This document shows positions 43,373 to 52,990 of a DNA stretch of 59,702 nt, piece by piece; position 1 is the stretch's first letter, and every line of letters starts with the position of its first letter. The DNA is from Sphaerospermopsis kisseleviana NIES-73 (GTDB lineage: Bacteria > Cyanobacteriota > Cyanobacteriia > Cyanobacteriales > Nostocaceae). The notes under the pieces are model-generated. The model was not told where the DNA came from. It saw only the letters and a list, made by a program, of their open reading frames with translations, and did not search any database. The translations under genes and the position numbers were made by a program. The stretch lies in contig NZ_AP018314.1 in assembly GCF_002368075.1 (NCBI RefSeq), forward strand, positions 4,788,064 to 4,847,765. Reading direction: 5' to 3'.

Positions 43373-43525
43373 TGGCTTTTAAATTGGTAGCGGGTAATGG
43401 GTAGTTGGTAATTGGTAATGGGTCATTGGTAAAAACTCTTAACTATCAACTATCAACTATCAACTGTTCTCAAAATCGTAATGACTATGATATAGTCGTA
43501 ACAGATTGTAACTAAACTGTGATGA

Positions 43526-43563
43526 GCGTGGAGGAATGGTTGATCTAACCCAGATACCCACGC
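43526..43563 (+). promoter_or_regulatory. hairpin in the peroxiredoxin leader
   Basis: GCGTGG and CCACGC pair around a loop of about 26 bases, 40-75 bp before the peroxiredoxin start codon. It is followed by a strong ribosome-binding site AAGGAG. A structured 5' leader is possible; its role is unknown. Confidence 0.35.
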
Positions 43564-43601
43564 CAAAAAATGGATATAAAACTCAAGGAGAACTAGGTTA
43601 A

Positions 43602-44204
43602 ATGTCACTCAATAATGGATGTCTTCGTGTTGGTCAACAGGCTCCCGATTTTACAGCAACAGCTGTAGCAGATCAAGAATTTAAGACCATCAAACTTTCT
43701 GACTATCGCGGCAAGTATGTAGTCCTGTTTTTCTACCCCTTAGACTTTACCTTTGTTTGCCCCACCGAGATCACAGCATTCAGCGATCGCTACGAAGAAT
43801 TCAAGAATCTTAATACAGAAATCTTAGGTGTTTCTGTAGATAGTGAATTTTCTCACCTCGCTTGGATTCAAACAGATCGTAAATCTGGGGGTGTGGGTGA
43901 CTTAAATTATCCCCTAGTTTCCGACATCAAGAAAGAAATTAGTGCAGACTATAACGTTCTCGATCCAGCAGCTGGTATTGCTTTGCGTGGTTTGTTTATC
44001 ATTGATAAAGATGGTGTAATTCAACATTCTACCATTAATAACTTAGCATTTGGTCGCAGTGTAGATGAAACATTGCGTACATTACAGGCTATTCAGCACG
44101 TTCAATCTCACCCAGACGAAGTTTGTCCTGCTGGTTGGCAACCCGGAGAAAAAACAATGATTCCCGATCCTGTGAAGTCTAAAGTTTACTTCGCAGCAGT
44201 GTAG
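43602..44204 (+). CDS. 2-Cys peroxiredoxin
   Basis: 200 residues, typical 2-Cys Prx (AhpC/TSA). Peroxidatic C53 in DFTFVCPTE, resolving C175 in DEVCPAGW, and the Arg of [13 protein letters not shown]. Reduces peroxides with electrons from thioredoxin; plastid-type 2-Cys Prx are its close relatives. The C-terminal tail is long enough to carry the YF-type element (KVYFAAV). Strong AAGGAG ribosome-binding site about 11 nt upstream suggests high expression. Confidence 0.96.
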   Translation: MSLNNGCLRVGQQAPDFTATAVADQEFKTIKLSDYRGKYVVLFFYPLDFTFVCPTEITAFSDRYEEFKNLNTEILGVSVDSEFSHLAWIQTDRKSGGVGDLNYPLVSDIKKEISADYNVLDPAAGIALRGLFIIDKDGVIQHSTINNLAFGRSVDETLRTLQAIQHVQSHPDEVCPAGWQPGEKTMIPDPVKSKVYFAAV

Positions 44205-44210
44205 GTGATT

Positions 44211-44276
44211 GGGGACTGGTGATTGGTGATTGGTGAAGAAAATTTTAGATTTTAGATTTTAGATTTTAGATTGGAG
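44211..44276. repeat. heptamer repeats between the peroxiredoxin genes
   Basis: TTGGTGA units followed by TTTTAGA units, then CAAAATC and TTTAACT heptamers to about 44378. Confidence 0.95.
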
Positions 44277-44385
44277 TTCATCAAATACAATCCAAAATCC
44301 AAAATCCAAAATCCAAAATTGAATTACCCATTACCCATTACCAATTCTTAATTTTTAACTTTTAACTTTTAACTTTTAATTATTT

Positions 44386-44943
44386 ATGTTGACATCTACA
44401 GATTTTACAGGTTTATTGAACGAGCGATTTTTCCGCAATTTGTTACCCAAACCAGCACTCGATGATTTAAGATTGGGAATATTAACACCTGACTTTAAAT
44501 TAACAGATGTTACCAATAATCGCACAATCAAATTATCAGATTATCGTGGTCAACAGCCTGTTATTTTAGCATTTACAAGAATTTTTACAGAAAAACAATA
44601 TTGTCCTTTTTGTTATCCTCATATTAAAGCATTAAATGAAAATTATGAGGAATTTACAAAACGGGGTATAGAAATTTTAATGATCACCAGCACAGATAAA
44701 CACCAAAGTCAAGCAGTAGTAAGAGACTTAGGATTAAAAATGCCCTTATTAATAAATCCTAGTTGTCATATTTTTAGAACATATCACACAGGGCAAGCAT
44801 TAGGAGCGCCCTTACCAGCGCAGTTTGTATTAGATAAAGATGGGAAATTAAGTTACAGACATCTATTTTCTTTTTTAGAACATAATGCCAGTATCGAGAA
44901 ATTACTAACACAATTTAATGATAGGAGTCAGAATGACTCCTAA
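44386..44943 (+). CDS. peroxiredoxin-like redoxin with CPFC motif
   Basis: 185 residues, AhpC/TSA-like thioredoxin fold: [22 protein letters not shown], then a C73-P-F-C76 motif in the position of the peroxidatic site, TSTDKHQSQAVV, and LPAQFVLDKDGKLSYRH. It resembles the atypical Prx-like family rather than the 2-Cys Prx upstream. It is 181 bp downstream of that gene on the same strand. Electron donor and substrate unknown. Confidence 0.88.
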   Translation: MLTSTDFTGLLNERFFRNLLPKPALDDLRLGILTPDFKLTDVTNNRTIKLSDYRGQQPVILAFTRIFTEKQYCPFCYPHIKALNENYEEFTKRGIEILMITSTDKHQSQAVVRDLGLKMPLLINPSCHIFRTYHTGQALGAPLPAQFVLDKDGKLSYRHLFSFLEHNASIEKLLTQFNDRSQNDS

Positions 44944-44947
44944 CTCC

Positions 44948-45937
44948 TTACAACTTCACCTGTGCTAAATGACTGCGGGGGTTGTAGGTACGAATAGAGC
45001 GGAGTTTTTCATAATATTCTCGCTCCTGTGGGGTGAGGTCTTTGGGGGGTGCGATCGCCACTTTCACAAATTGATCACCGCGTCCACCTTTAGCCAAAGG
45101 CCAACCCTTACCACGTAACCGCAGAGACTGACCAGAACGCACCCCTGCTGGTAACTTAACATTCACACTACCATCAGGAGTAGGAACATCAATAGAAGCA
45201 CCTAAAGCAGCTTCATCAGGAGTTATCGGTACTTCACAAAGAAGATGATCACCTTCAAATTGGAAAAAAGAATGGGGTTGCAGTTCCACCTTTAAATATA
45301 AATCTCCCCGTTGTTGAGTGCTATGGTTAACTTGACCTTTACCCCGCACCCGCAAGCGAGTACCGGTTTTTGCACCTGCGGGAATACGAACATCTATAGT
45401 TTCATTACCTAGACTAAACCGTTTTTGCACTCCTGCGAATCCTTCAGCAAAAGTGAGACTAATCGTATATTCACTATCTTGGGCAGCAGCACCGCCCATA
45501 TCTTGAAAACCAAAATCATTAAAACCGCCAAAACCTGTACCTGGTTTACCTGTAGAGGTACGATAGGAATAACTTTGTTTGTTGGTGCGTGGTCCTGCAC
45601 CACCAAATAAATCATTAATGAAATCATTAAAACTGCCGTATTGACCAAAGTCAAAACCGCTCATATCTACCCCTGATCCACCAGGGAAACCACCTTCTCC
45701 TACCTGCCGCCAATATTGACCGTATTGATCATATTTTTTGCGTTTATCAGGGTCAGAGAGAACTTCGTAAGCTTCGTTAACTTCTTTAAATTTTGCTTCT
45801 GCTTGTTTATTACCGGGGTTAACGTCGGGATGGTATTTGCGGGCTAATTTACGAAAAGCTTGTTTAATTTCTTCTGGAGTGGCAGTTTTAGTAATTCCTA
45901 AAATTGAGTAATAGTCTTTAAAATCGGTTGCAGCCAT
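44948..45937 (-). CDS. DnaJ/CbpA-type co-chaperone
   Basis: 329 residues. J domain (about 7-72) with HPD at 36-38, Gly/Phe-rich region about 75-150, no zinc-finger repeats, and two C-terminal beta-barrel substrate domains (SLTFAEGFAG, VRIPAGAKTGTRLRVRGKG, KLPAGVRSGQSLRLRGKGWP). This is class B (CbpA-like). It stimulates Hsp70 (DnaK) ATPase. No dnaK is adjacent. Convergent with the redoxin gene, with only 4 bp between stops. Confidence 0.95.
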   Translation of the reverse strand: MAATDFKDYYSILGITKTATPEEIKQAFRKLARKYHPDVNPGNKQAEAKFKEVNEAYEVLSDPDKRKKYDQYGQYWRQVGEGGFPGGSGVDMSGFDFGQYGSFNDFINDLFGGAGPRTNKQSYSYRTSTGKPGTGFGGFNDFGFQDMGGAAAQDSEYTISLTFAEGFAGVQKRFSLGNETIDVRIPAGAKTGTRLRVRGKGQVNHSTQQRGDLYLKVELQPHSFFQFEGDHLLCEVPITPDEAALGASIDVPTPDGSVNVKLPAGVRSGQSLRLRGKGWPLAKGGRGDQFVKVAIAPPKDLTPQEREYYEKLRSIRTYNPRSHLAQVKL

Positions 45938-46134
45938 CTACCAGCCTCCTGTAAAAATTTAGGTAAAGTTAAGTTATGTTTTTTTCTAAGATGTTGAGAT
46001 TTACTGTTTGCCTGGTCTAATGCCCGGAAACAGGATGATGATCCTAAATTAGCAAAGAATAGCAAAAATCCAGTGTGGTTGTCGCTCATAGTGCCAGCGC
46101 AATTACCGTACTCTTGAGGAGGCAGGAGGAGAAA

Positions 46135-46165
46135 ATTTTAGATTTTAGATTTTAGATTTTAGATT
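46135..46165. repeat. TTTTAGA heptamer tract
   Basis: Four copies, with CAAAATC/CAAAAAT units after, in the gap between the DnaJ and P-loop kinase genes. Confidence 0.9.
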
Positions 46166-46232
46166 GGAGATGACAAAAATAATCCAAAATCAAAAATCAA
46201 AAATCCAAAATTGTATCACCAATCACCCCACC

Positions 46233-46688
46233 TTACTTATAAATTATGTCGTCTAGTCCTTCATCTAAGCTGGGGGGAGCATCCCAAAGTTGGCGGTGCA
46301 TTCGCAAAATAACGTCTTCTGGAACTTGGCGATCGCGTTTTTTATTGCGTGTTAAACATAACCAAACGGGAGTTCTTACCCATATACCAGTAATGTGAGT
46401 AAAACCAGTGTGACGGGCTAATTCTATAACTTCCCGGCGATTTCTTCTTTGGGCGTTAGTAGCATCAAAAATGGTGGGTATATTGGCAATAGTGGCTTGT
46501 TGAAACTGTCTTTCAACTTCTTGCCAAATCAAAAACCAAGGACCTTGAGTGGCTTGAGAACCAAAAAGCTGCCCCCGGATAGCATCTGTAGAAATGAGTT
46601 GCATCTGAGGGCATTCTGTTAGTAATTGTGCAGCCAATGTTGATTTACCGCTACCAGGAACACCAATTAGTAAAAGTAGTTTAGTCAT
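46233..46688 (-). CDS. P-loop kinase (polynucleotide-kinase-like AAA)
   Basis: 151 residues from MTKLLLLIGVPGSGKS. Walker A GVPGSGKST at about 9-17, FDATNAQRRNR near 80, and a lid region TRNKKRDRQVP. It resembles small P-loop NTPases of the polynucleotide kinase / YjoB-like group; the substrate is unknown. An upstream in-frame ATG would add 26 residues encoded by heptamer repeats and was rejected. It lies downstream of glgC on the same strand with a repeat tract between. Confidence 0.88.
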   Translation of the reverse strand: MTKLLLLIGVPGSGKSTLAAQLLTECPQMQLISTDAIRGQLFGSQATQGPWFLIWQEVERQFQQATIANIPTIFDATNAQRRNRREVIELARHTGFTHITGIWVRTPVWLCLTRNKKRDRQVPEDVILRMHRQLWDAPPSLDEGLDDIIYK

Positions 46689-46745
46689 TGGGAATAGGGA
46701 AGATGGGGAGATGGGGAGATGGGGAGAAATTAAATTATTTGTATT

Positions 46746-46806
46746 TTCCCAATCACCAATCACCAATCACCAATCACCAATCACCAATCACCAATCACCA
46801 ATCACC
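46746..46806. repeat. heptamer repeats between glgC and the P-loop kinase gene
   Basis: About eight copies of CCAATCA (TTGGTGA on the other strand), ending at the glgC stop codon. Confidence 0.96.
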
Positions 46807-46809
46807 AGA

Positions 46810-48099
46810 CTAAATAACTGTTCCATCAGGAATCACGGCATTTTTGAGAACAACTACAATCCCACTACGGATATAAAATCCTTGTTTTTCCCGTTCAGCT
46901 TCTTGGACGTTATCCTTGTTGATAATTTTCACATTATGACCAATGCGGGCATTTTTATCAATGATGGCTCGGCGAATAATGGTATCTGTACCAATACCAA
47001 CGGGAATATCACCTTGTTCTATACTACATTGACGTTCTACCGATGGTTGGTAATAGTCTGAACCCATAATCAGGGTTTCTTCAATTACAGAACCTGATTC
47101 AATCCGCGATCGCACTCCCAAAACTGAATGTTGAATCCGGCAGTCTTTCAAAATACAACCTTCACCAATCATTGATTCTGTAATATTGCAATTCAATAAT
47201 TTAGAAGGTGGTAAGTAACGAGCGCGGGTGTAAATTGGTGCTGCTTCATCGTAGAAGCTAAAGGGTGGAAGAGGCTGCTTAGTCAGGGCTAAATTGGCGT
47301 TGTAAAATGCTTCTATTGTTCCGATGTCTTCCCAGTAATCATCAAATAAGTATGCCTGAACATTATGATCTTTAGCGGCATCAGGAATAATTTCTTTACC
47401 GAAATCAGTCCGTTCTAAAGATTCTTTCAGCAGTTTGATTAAAACATCTTTTTTGAACACATATATGCCCATTGAGGCGATATATGGTTGTAATTCAGCT
47501 TGTTCTTTGGTTAACCCCAGGATGGTTGTATCAACGCGCATTTTGGCTAAAGCGTCACCCTTGGGTTTTTCGCTAAAGTCAATCACCCTACCAGAGTTGT
47601 CAATTTTCATTAAACCAAAATCGGAGGCGCGGCGATCGTCTATGGGAATCACAGAAAGGGTAATATCAGCGTTGGTTTCCCGATGACGCTGGATAAACTG
47701 ACGGTAATCCATGCGGTAAAGGTGATCACCAGACAGGATCAGAAATTCGTCTACATCCCATTCCTGTAACATCCAGAGATACTGACGTACAGCATCGGCT
47801 GTACCTTGGAACCAGTTGGGGTTTTCTGGAGTTTGTTGTGCTGCTAACACTTCTACAAACCCATCACTGAAGCCACCGAAGTTGTAAGCACGGGTAATAT
47901 GGCGATTTAAAGAGGCTGAGTTAAATTGTGTGAGAACGTAGATTTTATAGATTTCTGAATTTATGCAGTTACTGATTGGGATATCTATTAAGCGATATTT
48001 CCCAGCTACGGGTACTGCGGGTTTAGCGCGGAGTTTGGTTAAGGGATACAGTCGTGTACCCGCACCTCCACCAAGAATGATTGCTAAAACTTTTTTCAC
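46810..48099 (-). CDS. glgC: glucose-1-phosphate adenylyltransferase
   Basis: 429 residues. Makes ADP-glucose for glycogen. Seen: [28 protein letters not shown] (nucleotide and regulatory site); [30 protein letters not shown]; and a C-terminal left-handed beta helix ending [18 protein letters not shown]. Cyanobacterial enzymes are activated by 3-phosphoglycerate and inhibited by phosphate; the conserved C-terminal Lys (VVLKNA) fits that site. ATG start. Glycogen-related neighbours are the debranching enzyme (41267) and the GH13 enzyme (50816). Confidence 0.97.
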   Translation of the reverse strand: MKKVLAIILGGGAGTRLYPLTKLRAKPAVPVAGKYRLIDIPISNCINSEIYKIYVLTQFNSASLNRHITRAYNFGGFSDGFVEVLAAQQTPENPNWFQGTADAVRQYLWMLQEWDVDEFLILSGDHLYRMDYRQFIQRHRETNADITLSVIPIDDRRASDFGLMKIDNSGRVIDFSEKPKGDALAKMRVDTTILGLTKEQAELQPYIASMGIYVFKKDVLIKLLKESLERTDFGKEIIPDAAKDHNVQAYLFDDYWEDIGTIEAFYNANLALTKQPLPPFSFYDEAAPIYTRARYLPPSKLLNCNITESMIGEGCILKDCRIQHSVLGVRSRIESGSVIEETLIMGSDYYQPSVERQCSIEQGDIPVGIGTDTIIRRAIIDKNARIGHNVKIINKDNVQEAEREKQGFYIRSGIVVVLKNAVIPDGTVI

Positions 48100-48254
48100 A
48101 AAATTTCTCCAGACTGCCTTTCAACTCTCACCTACAGTTTAGGACTATCAGTGGCAACTGATAAGGGGGGATCAAAGAATCTTGAGGAAGAATTTTTGAG
48201 ATTGGGTTCAAACCAGTAAAATAGAACTAATGTATTAATAATGGATAGATTTTG

Positions 48255-48719
48255 TTAATCAGGTAGAAAATCATCACTGATGACTTGTTGTAGATGATAT
48301 GGGCAAATCACAGGAAAAGATTCTCTTGGTAAACCTGTTTCAGCTTTTGCTTGCTTGACTGCTTGTGTGTAACATTCTGTAAAAATTTCCTCTAGATAGG
48401 GTTGGAGACTGGGAGAATCCTGGAGTGATTCTTGTACACGTCTGCGATGTTCAATGATGCTGCTTTCCCAGCTACCGCTTCTCTGGTTCGGTTGAAATTG
48501 CCATTTAAGCAAATGCAGCAGAATTACAATCAGATTACTTTTAAGACTTTTGCGTTCACTCCTTCCCATATCAGCGATTTCTTCAATCAGGTTTTCCCAG
48601 TCTACATTGGTGTAGTCCTGATTTTGTAATTTAGACAAGGTTGTTTCTATCCATTGCAGGTAGTCGGTTTCATATAGGGTGGGGGAAGGTGTTTTAGGTA
48701 AAGACATGGCGATTTCCAT
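48255..48719 (-). CDS. DUF29 domain protein
   Basis: 154 residues, helical. Hallmarks: YETDYLQWIETTLSKLQNQDY, VDWENLIEEIADMGRSERK, LLHLLKWQFQP and an arginine-rich IIEHRRRVQESL. DUF29 proteins are common in cyanobacteria, with unknown function. Two in-frame ATGs (48719 and 48707) are both possible starts. Monocistronic. Confidence 0.88.
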   Translation of the reverse strand: MEIAMSLPKTPSPTLYETDYLQWIETTLSKLQNQDYTNVDWENLIEEIADMGRSERKSLKSNLIVILLHLLKWQFQPNQRSGSWESSIIEHRRRVQESLQDSPSLQPYLEEIFTECYTQAVKQAKAETGLPRESFPVICPYHLQQVISDDFLPD

Positions 48720-48927
48720 AGCTTTTACTTTGAGCTTTTACTTTGATTGTAGTTTTTCTGGGTGGGAATATCGCTCTGCAAACGATGAAGCTGATAATAT
48801 TGGGTTAATCAACAAGAAAAACTCAATCACAGGTTAATGTTTTCTTGTAGGATAAGAATCAGTATCATTACTAAAGGGATATAATCAACCCTGATTACCT
48901 GAATAAATTGTAAGAAATCAAACATTT

Positions 48928-50121
48928 ATGAGATTAGATTTAGTTGAATATTATCAAGATGAAAATAAATGGCGTTTAAAAAATTGCCAACTAGGTGATA
49001 TAAACTTAATTGTAGGTAAAAACGCCTCTGGAAAATCAAGAATCCTCAGAACTATTAAGTTTATAGCGGATTTTTTAGCTGGTGAAGAAAGACTGAGTAG
49101 GCTGGATGGTAGGTTAAGAGAGTGGAAGCTAACCTTTGATATTAATCACACAGATGAGAAAAAAGTCTACATCTTAAAAGCTGAGAATGGACAAGTAATT
49201 AAAGAGAGTTACACGATAGGAGCTAAATCTTACCTGAATAGAGATGAATCAGGAAAAGGTAAAATTCAGGCTGTACAATTAGATCAGGAAATTGATTTTC
49301 AAACACCGCCTAGTGAAGTTGCTGCTTTTAATCGTAGAGATTCTATTCAACATCCTTTTTTCGAGGAAATTTACAATTGGGCAAACTCATTGAGATATTA
49401 CGAATTTGGAACGGATTTAGGTAGAAAAAGTCTGCTTGAAATTAATAATGAAAGTTTTTCTTTACTCAAAGGAAATATAGACTTCAAAAATAAAGACAAT
49501 GTAATTGCTATCTTTAAAAGAGGAGAGGAAGAGCTAGGAGAAAGTTTTATTACATCTATAAAATCCGATATGTTATATCTAGGTTACAAAATAAATGAAT
49601 TGGGATTGAAAACTCCATCAACTTCGATTTTTAAAGGAGATAAACTATCTTTGCCAGACGGAAAATATCAATATCTTTATGTTCAGGAAAGTGATTTAAA
49701 AAATCAAACTGAACAATCAATTATGTCTCAAGGTATGTTTAGAGCATTATCTCTCATAATTCAAGTAAACTATTCACTCTTAGCTAAAAAACCTAGTTGT
49801 ATTTTAATAGATGATATTGGTGAAGGACTCGATTTTGAAAGAGCATCAGCGATGATTAAGTTACTTGTTAGTAAAGCTGAAGCAGAAAAAGGATTAGTTC
49901 AGTTAATTATGACCACGAATGATCGATTTATTATGAATGGTGTTCCTTTAGAATATTGGTCAGTTATTGAGAGACAACCAGGATTAGCCAAACTTCATAA
50001 TATACATAATTCAAAAGAAATATTTGATGATTTTAAATTCACTGGTTTAAATAATTTTGATTTCTTTGCAACCCAATTCTATCTAGAGGGATTTGGTAAT
50101 GAGGAGAATATAGAACAGTGA
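48928..50121 (+). CDS. AAA (ABC-type) ATPase of a two-gene module
   Basis: 397 residues, ABC/SMC-like ATPase of the AAA_15/AAA_21 type. Seen: Walker A VGKNASGKS at 29-37; a Q/signature-like SQGMFRALSLIIQ before the C-terminal half; Walker B SCILIDDIGEGLDFERA; switch-like LIMTTNDRF. The middle is a helical or mixed insertion with no homology seen. The stop codon overlaps the next gene's start (GTGA). ATPases of this class pair with TOPRIM or other nuclease-like partners in OLD-, PARIS- and Septu-like defence systems; membership here is inference. Codon use and AT content fit the surroundings. Confidence 0.85.
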   Translation: MRLDLVEYYQDENKWRLKNCQLGDINLIVGKNASGKSRILRTIKFIADFLAGEERLSRLDGRLREWKLTFDINHTDEKKVYILKAENGQVIKESYTIGAKSYLNRDESGKGKIQAVQLDQEIDFQTPPSEVAAFNRRDSIQHPFFEEIYNWANSLRYYEFGTDLGRKSLLEINNESFSLLKGNIDFKNKDNVIAIFKRGEEELGESFITSIKSDMLYLGYKINELGLKTPSTSIFKGDKLSLPDGKYQYLYVQESDLKNQTEQSIMSQGMFRALSLIIQVNYSLLAKKPSCILIDDIGEGLDFERASAMIKLLVSKAEAEKGLVQLIMTTNDRFIMNGVPLEYWSVIERQPGLAKLHNIHNSKEIFDDFKFTGLNNFDFFATQFYLEGFGNEENIEQ

Positions 50122-50810
50122 AAAAATTAGCTATTTTTGTGGAGGGGAAAACTGAACAAATTTTTGTCAAAAAGTTATTAACAGAAATTGCTGGTAAATT
50201 ACATATATCCATAGAAATTAAATCTAGGGAAAAAAGCAACTCTGCTCAAGTAATAATGAAAGATCCTGTTACTTCTGCAACAAAATTTTATGTTTTAATT
50301 TATAACTCTTGTCGTGATGAAAGTGTCGTTTCCGACATGAGAGACCAATATAATTTTCTTACTACTGCTGGTTATGAGAGAGTAATAGGATTAAGAGATG
50401 TTTACCCCATACCCATAGCTGAAAAATTCAAACTGCAAAGAGGTTTGAATTATTCTTTACCCAAAGGTTCAATTACTGTAAATATAGTGCTTGCTGTGAT
50501 GGAAATAGAAGCATGGTTTTTAGCAGAATATAATCATTTTATTAAAATAGATTCCAGCTTAACACCTGATAGAATTGAGGAACTTTTTGGTTTTAATCCT
50601 CAAACCGATGATATGGAAGCACGACTTAAACCTTCAGATGACATCAAACAAATTTATAATCATGTCGGCAAAGGTTACAATAAGAGTGAAAAACAACTGA
50701 ATAGACTAGCAGCTAATTTAGATTATGAATTTATATATATTAAACTTGTCAATTGTGTTCCTAGTTTGGGAGAATTTATTAGATATATCGACAATTTCAT
50801 AATTTATTAG
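50118..50810 (+). CDS. DUF4276-like (TOPRIM-type) partner protein
   Basis: 230 residues; GTG start overlaps the preceding stop by 4 bp, indicating translational coupling. Seen: N-terminal IFVEGKTEQIFVKKLL, the TOPRIM-like first motif with a conserved Glu; ERVIGLRDVYPIP in the place of the family D-x-Y-P motif; AVMEIEAWFLAEY, the second acidic motif. These match the DUF4276 pattern as remembered. Such proteins are often next to AAA ATPases in defence loci and may act as nucleases. The GH13 gene begins only 5 nt after its stop, so all three may be co-transcribed. Confidence 0.75.
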   Translation: MKKLAIFVEGKTEQIFVKKLLTEIAGKLHISIEIKSREKSNSAQVIMKDPVTSATKFYVLIYNSCRDESVVSDMRDQYNFLTTAGYERVIGLRDVYPIPIAEKFKLQRGLNYSLPKGSITVNIVLAVMEIEAWFLAEYNHFIKIDSSLTPDRIEELFGFNPQTDDMEARLKPSDDIKQIYNHVGKGYNKSEKQLNRLAANLDYEFIYIKLVNCVPSLGEFIRYIDNFIIY

Positions 50811-50815
50811 TAGAT

Positions 50816-52261
50816 ATGCAAATTCACACACCAGACTGGGTAAAACACGCGGTTTTTTACCAAATCTTCCCCGATAGATTCGCTAAAAGTACACAACCCC
50901 GGAAACGTTTATTAAATGATCCAAAATGGGAAGATTGGGATGCTTTCCCCACACTCCAAGGTTATAAAGGTGGGGATTTATGGGGGATTTTAGAACAATT
51001 AGATTATATTCAAAGTTTAGGCGTTAACGCTATTTACTTTACTCCCATTTTTCAATCTGCTTGTAATCACCGTTATCACACCCATGATTATTATCAAGTT
51101 GATCCTTTATTGGGAGGAAATGCAGCATTTAAAGAATTGCTAGATGCAGCACATCAACGTAATATTAAAATTGTGTTGGATGGGGTTTTTAATCATGCGA
51201 GTCGGGGGATTTTCTTTTTTCACGACATATTAGAAAATGGACCTCATTCACCTTGGGTAGATTGGTTTAAAATTCAAGGTTGGCCACTTGCACCTTATAC
51301 GGGTGATGCACCTGCAAATTATGAAAGTTGGGCGGGTATTCGTTCTTTACCAGTGTTTAATCATGATAACCCAGAAGTGCGGGAATATATTATGGAAATT
51401 GCCGAATATTGGATTAAATTTGGTATTGATGGATGGCGTTTAGATGTACCTTTTGAAATAAAAACTCCTGGTTTTTGGCAAGAATTTAGAAGTAGAGTAA
51501 AAGCCATAAATCCCGATGCTTATATTGTCGGAGAAGTGTGGACAGATTCCCGTCAGTGGTTGGATGGAAGGCAATTTGATGGGGTAATGAATTATTTATT
51601 TACAGGTCCAACTATTGCTTTTACTGCGGGAAACCGTGTAGATTTAGAAATGGTAAAGGGACGTGATTATCAACCTTTTCCACCTTTATTTGCTGCTGAA
51701 TATGCGGAGAAAATAGAGGACTTATTGACACTTTATCCTTGGGAAATTCAACTTACACAACTGAATTTATTAGCAAGTCATGATACAGCGAGATTAATAA
51801 CTATTGCAGGTGGTGATGTTGCATCTTTAGAATTAGCAACTTTGTTATTATTGACTTTTCCGGGAGCGCCTAGTATATATTATGGTGATGAAGTGGGTTT
51901 ACCAGGTGCTTTAGATCCTGATTGTCGTCGTGGTTTTCCTTTAGAAGCTAATTGGAATTTGCAAATTTTGAAAACCCATAAACAATTAATTTCTTTACGT
52001 AATCAATATCAAGCTTTGAGGGTGGGAAGTTATCAAGTTATTTATGCGGAAAGTACGCTGTATGTGTTTATAAGAATTTGGGAAAATGAGGAGTTAATGA
52101 TTGCAGTAAATGTGGGTGAGGAGTCGGTTACAGTGAGTTTTGATGGTGGGAAATTAGAAAATAAATTGCAAAATTTATTGTTTGGAAATGGGGAAATAAA
52201 GTGGAATAATCAGAGTGTTGATTTGAATGTTCCTGCGCGTAGCGGGTGTATTTTTGGTTAG
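50816..52261 (+). CDS. GH13 alpha-amylase-family enzyme (cyclomaltodextrinase-like)
   Basis: 481 residues. Catalytic (beta/alpha)8 barrel: LDGVFNHAS (region I), GIDGWRLD with nucleophile D210 (region II), VGEVW with acid/base E240 (region III), LLASHDTAR with D322 (region IV), then a C-terminal beta domain. It starts directly at the barrel (WVKHAVFYQIFPDRF), without the N-terminal domain of classical neopullulanases. Likely hydrolyses maltodextrins or cyclodextrins in the cytoplasm; no signal peptide. It is downstream of a putative defence pair, an unusual neighbour. Confidence 0.93.
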   Translation: MQIHTPDWVKHAVFYQIFPDRFAKSTQPRKRLLNDPKWEDWDAFPTLQGYKGGDLWGILEQLDYIQSLGVNAIYFTPIFQSACNHRYHTHDYYQVDPLLGGNAAFKELLDAAHQRNIKIVLDGVFNHASRGIFFFHDILENGPHSPWVDWFKIQGWPLAPYTGDAPANYESWAGIRSLPVFNHDNPEVREYIMEIAEYWIKFGIDGWRLDVPFEIKTPGFWQEFRSRVKAINPDAYIVGEVWTDSRQWLDGRQFDGVMNYLFTGPTIAFTAGNRVDLEMVKGRDYQPFPPLFAAEYAEKIEDLLTLYPWEIQLTQLNLLASHDTARLITIAGGDVASLELATLLLLTFPGAPSIYYGDEVGLPGALDPDCRRGFPLEANWNLQILKTHKQLISLRNQYQALRVGSYQVIYAESTLYVFIRIWENEELMIAVNVGEESVTVSFDGGKLENKLQNLLFGNGEIKWNNQSVDLNVPARSGCIFG

Positions 52262-52696
52262 GAATTGAGATCCCCCCTAACCTCACAAGGGTAGGTATTT
52301 TACATTGTCGTCAGGGCAAGACTTGGTGGACAAGGTGGACAAGGTGGACAAGGTGACAAGGGAGGAAAACAGTACAAAGTCTGTATTTTTAGTCACAAAA
52401 ATAGTCCGTCAAAAAACCATTGTCCGTATAAAATCTTCCTTGTCTTCCTGGTCTTGCCTTCACAGATCATATTAAAAACCTACCCCTGTGAGGGGGGGTA
52501 GAGAGACAAAAAATCATCTGCACATAGGTATTCACCCTCAAACTCTTTATTCATCGTGGTTTTCAGTTTATTCAGCAACCCCTATTTAGGGGTGCGATCG
52601 CGGCAGAAAATGTGTTTTTATTGAGAATTAGGTAATTTAATTGAGAATTAAAACCCGATCTCACAAAATCGCTTCGCTCCCCCTGTCACCTATCAC
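52262..52696. other. intergenic region
   Basis: No gene. Contains three copies of GGACAAGGT (52320-52350), an inverted pair of ACCCCTGTGAGG / CCTCACAAGGGT-like units (52270-52500), and a solo MITE-1 end (TTTATTCAGCAACCCCTA, about 52568-52585) followed by a HIP1-like GCGATCGC. Confidence 0.6.
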
Positions 52697-52990
52697 CTAT
52701 TCCTTATTCCCTAAATTTTGTACTGCTTGGCGAAAACCTAAGACGACTAAAATATTAGCGAGGGTTAAAAATACTTCAGCGCCTCCATGTAACCAGTCTA
52801 TATTGGCTAAAGCTTCTCCATAAGCAACTTTGGCATAGATGCCGGCGGGAATGGTAATACCGACAAATACTAAAGTACCGTAAAATCCATATAGGGCTAA
52901 ACGTGGCATTTGCGGACTACGGCTAATAAACCACAAGAAACCCAAATAGGGAAACAAGGAAAGGGCAAAGAGGGTTTCTTTTGATATCAT
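52697..52990 (-). CDS. DUF3593 membrane protein
   Basis: 97 residues with three predicted spans. Family pattern: SKETLFALSLFPYLGFLWFI, ALYGFYGTLVFVGITIPAGIYAK and LHGGAEVFLTLANILVVLGF. Conserved in cyanobacteria and plant plastids, function unknown. Its start overlaps the DUF2499 stop by 4 bp, so the two are translated together and probably work as a pair in the membrane. Confidence 0.9.
   Translation of the reverse strand: MISKETLFALSLFPYLGFLWFISRSPQMPRLALYGFYGTLVFVGITIPAGIYAKVAYGEALANIDWLHGGAEVFLTLANILVVLGFRQAVQNLGNKE

Noticed and set aside
46689-46766. 26-residue N-terminal extension of the P-loop kinase
   Set aside because: Encoded by heptamer repeats upstream of a good ATG directly before the P-loop strand.
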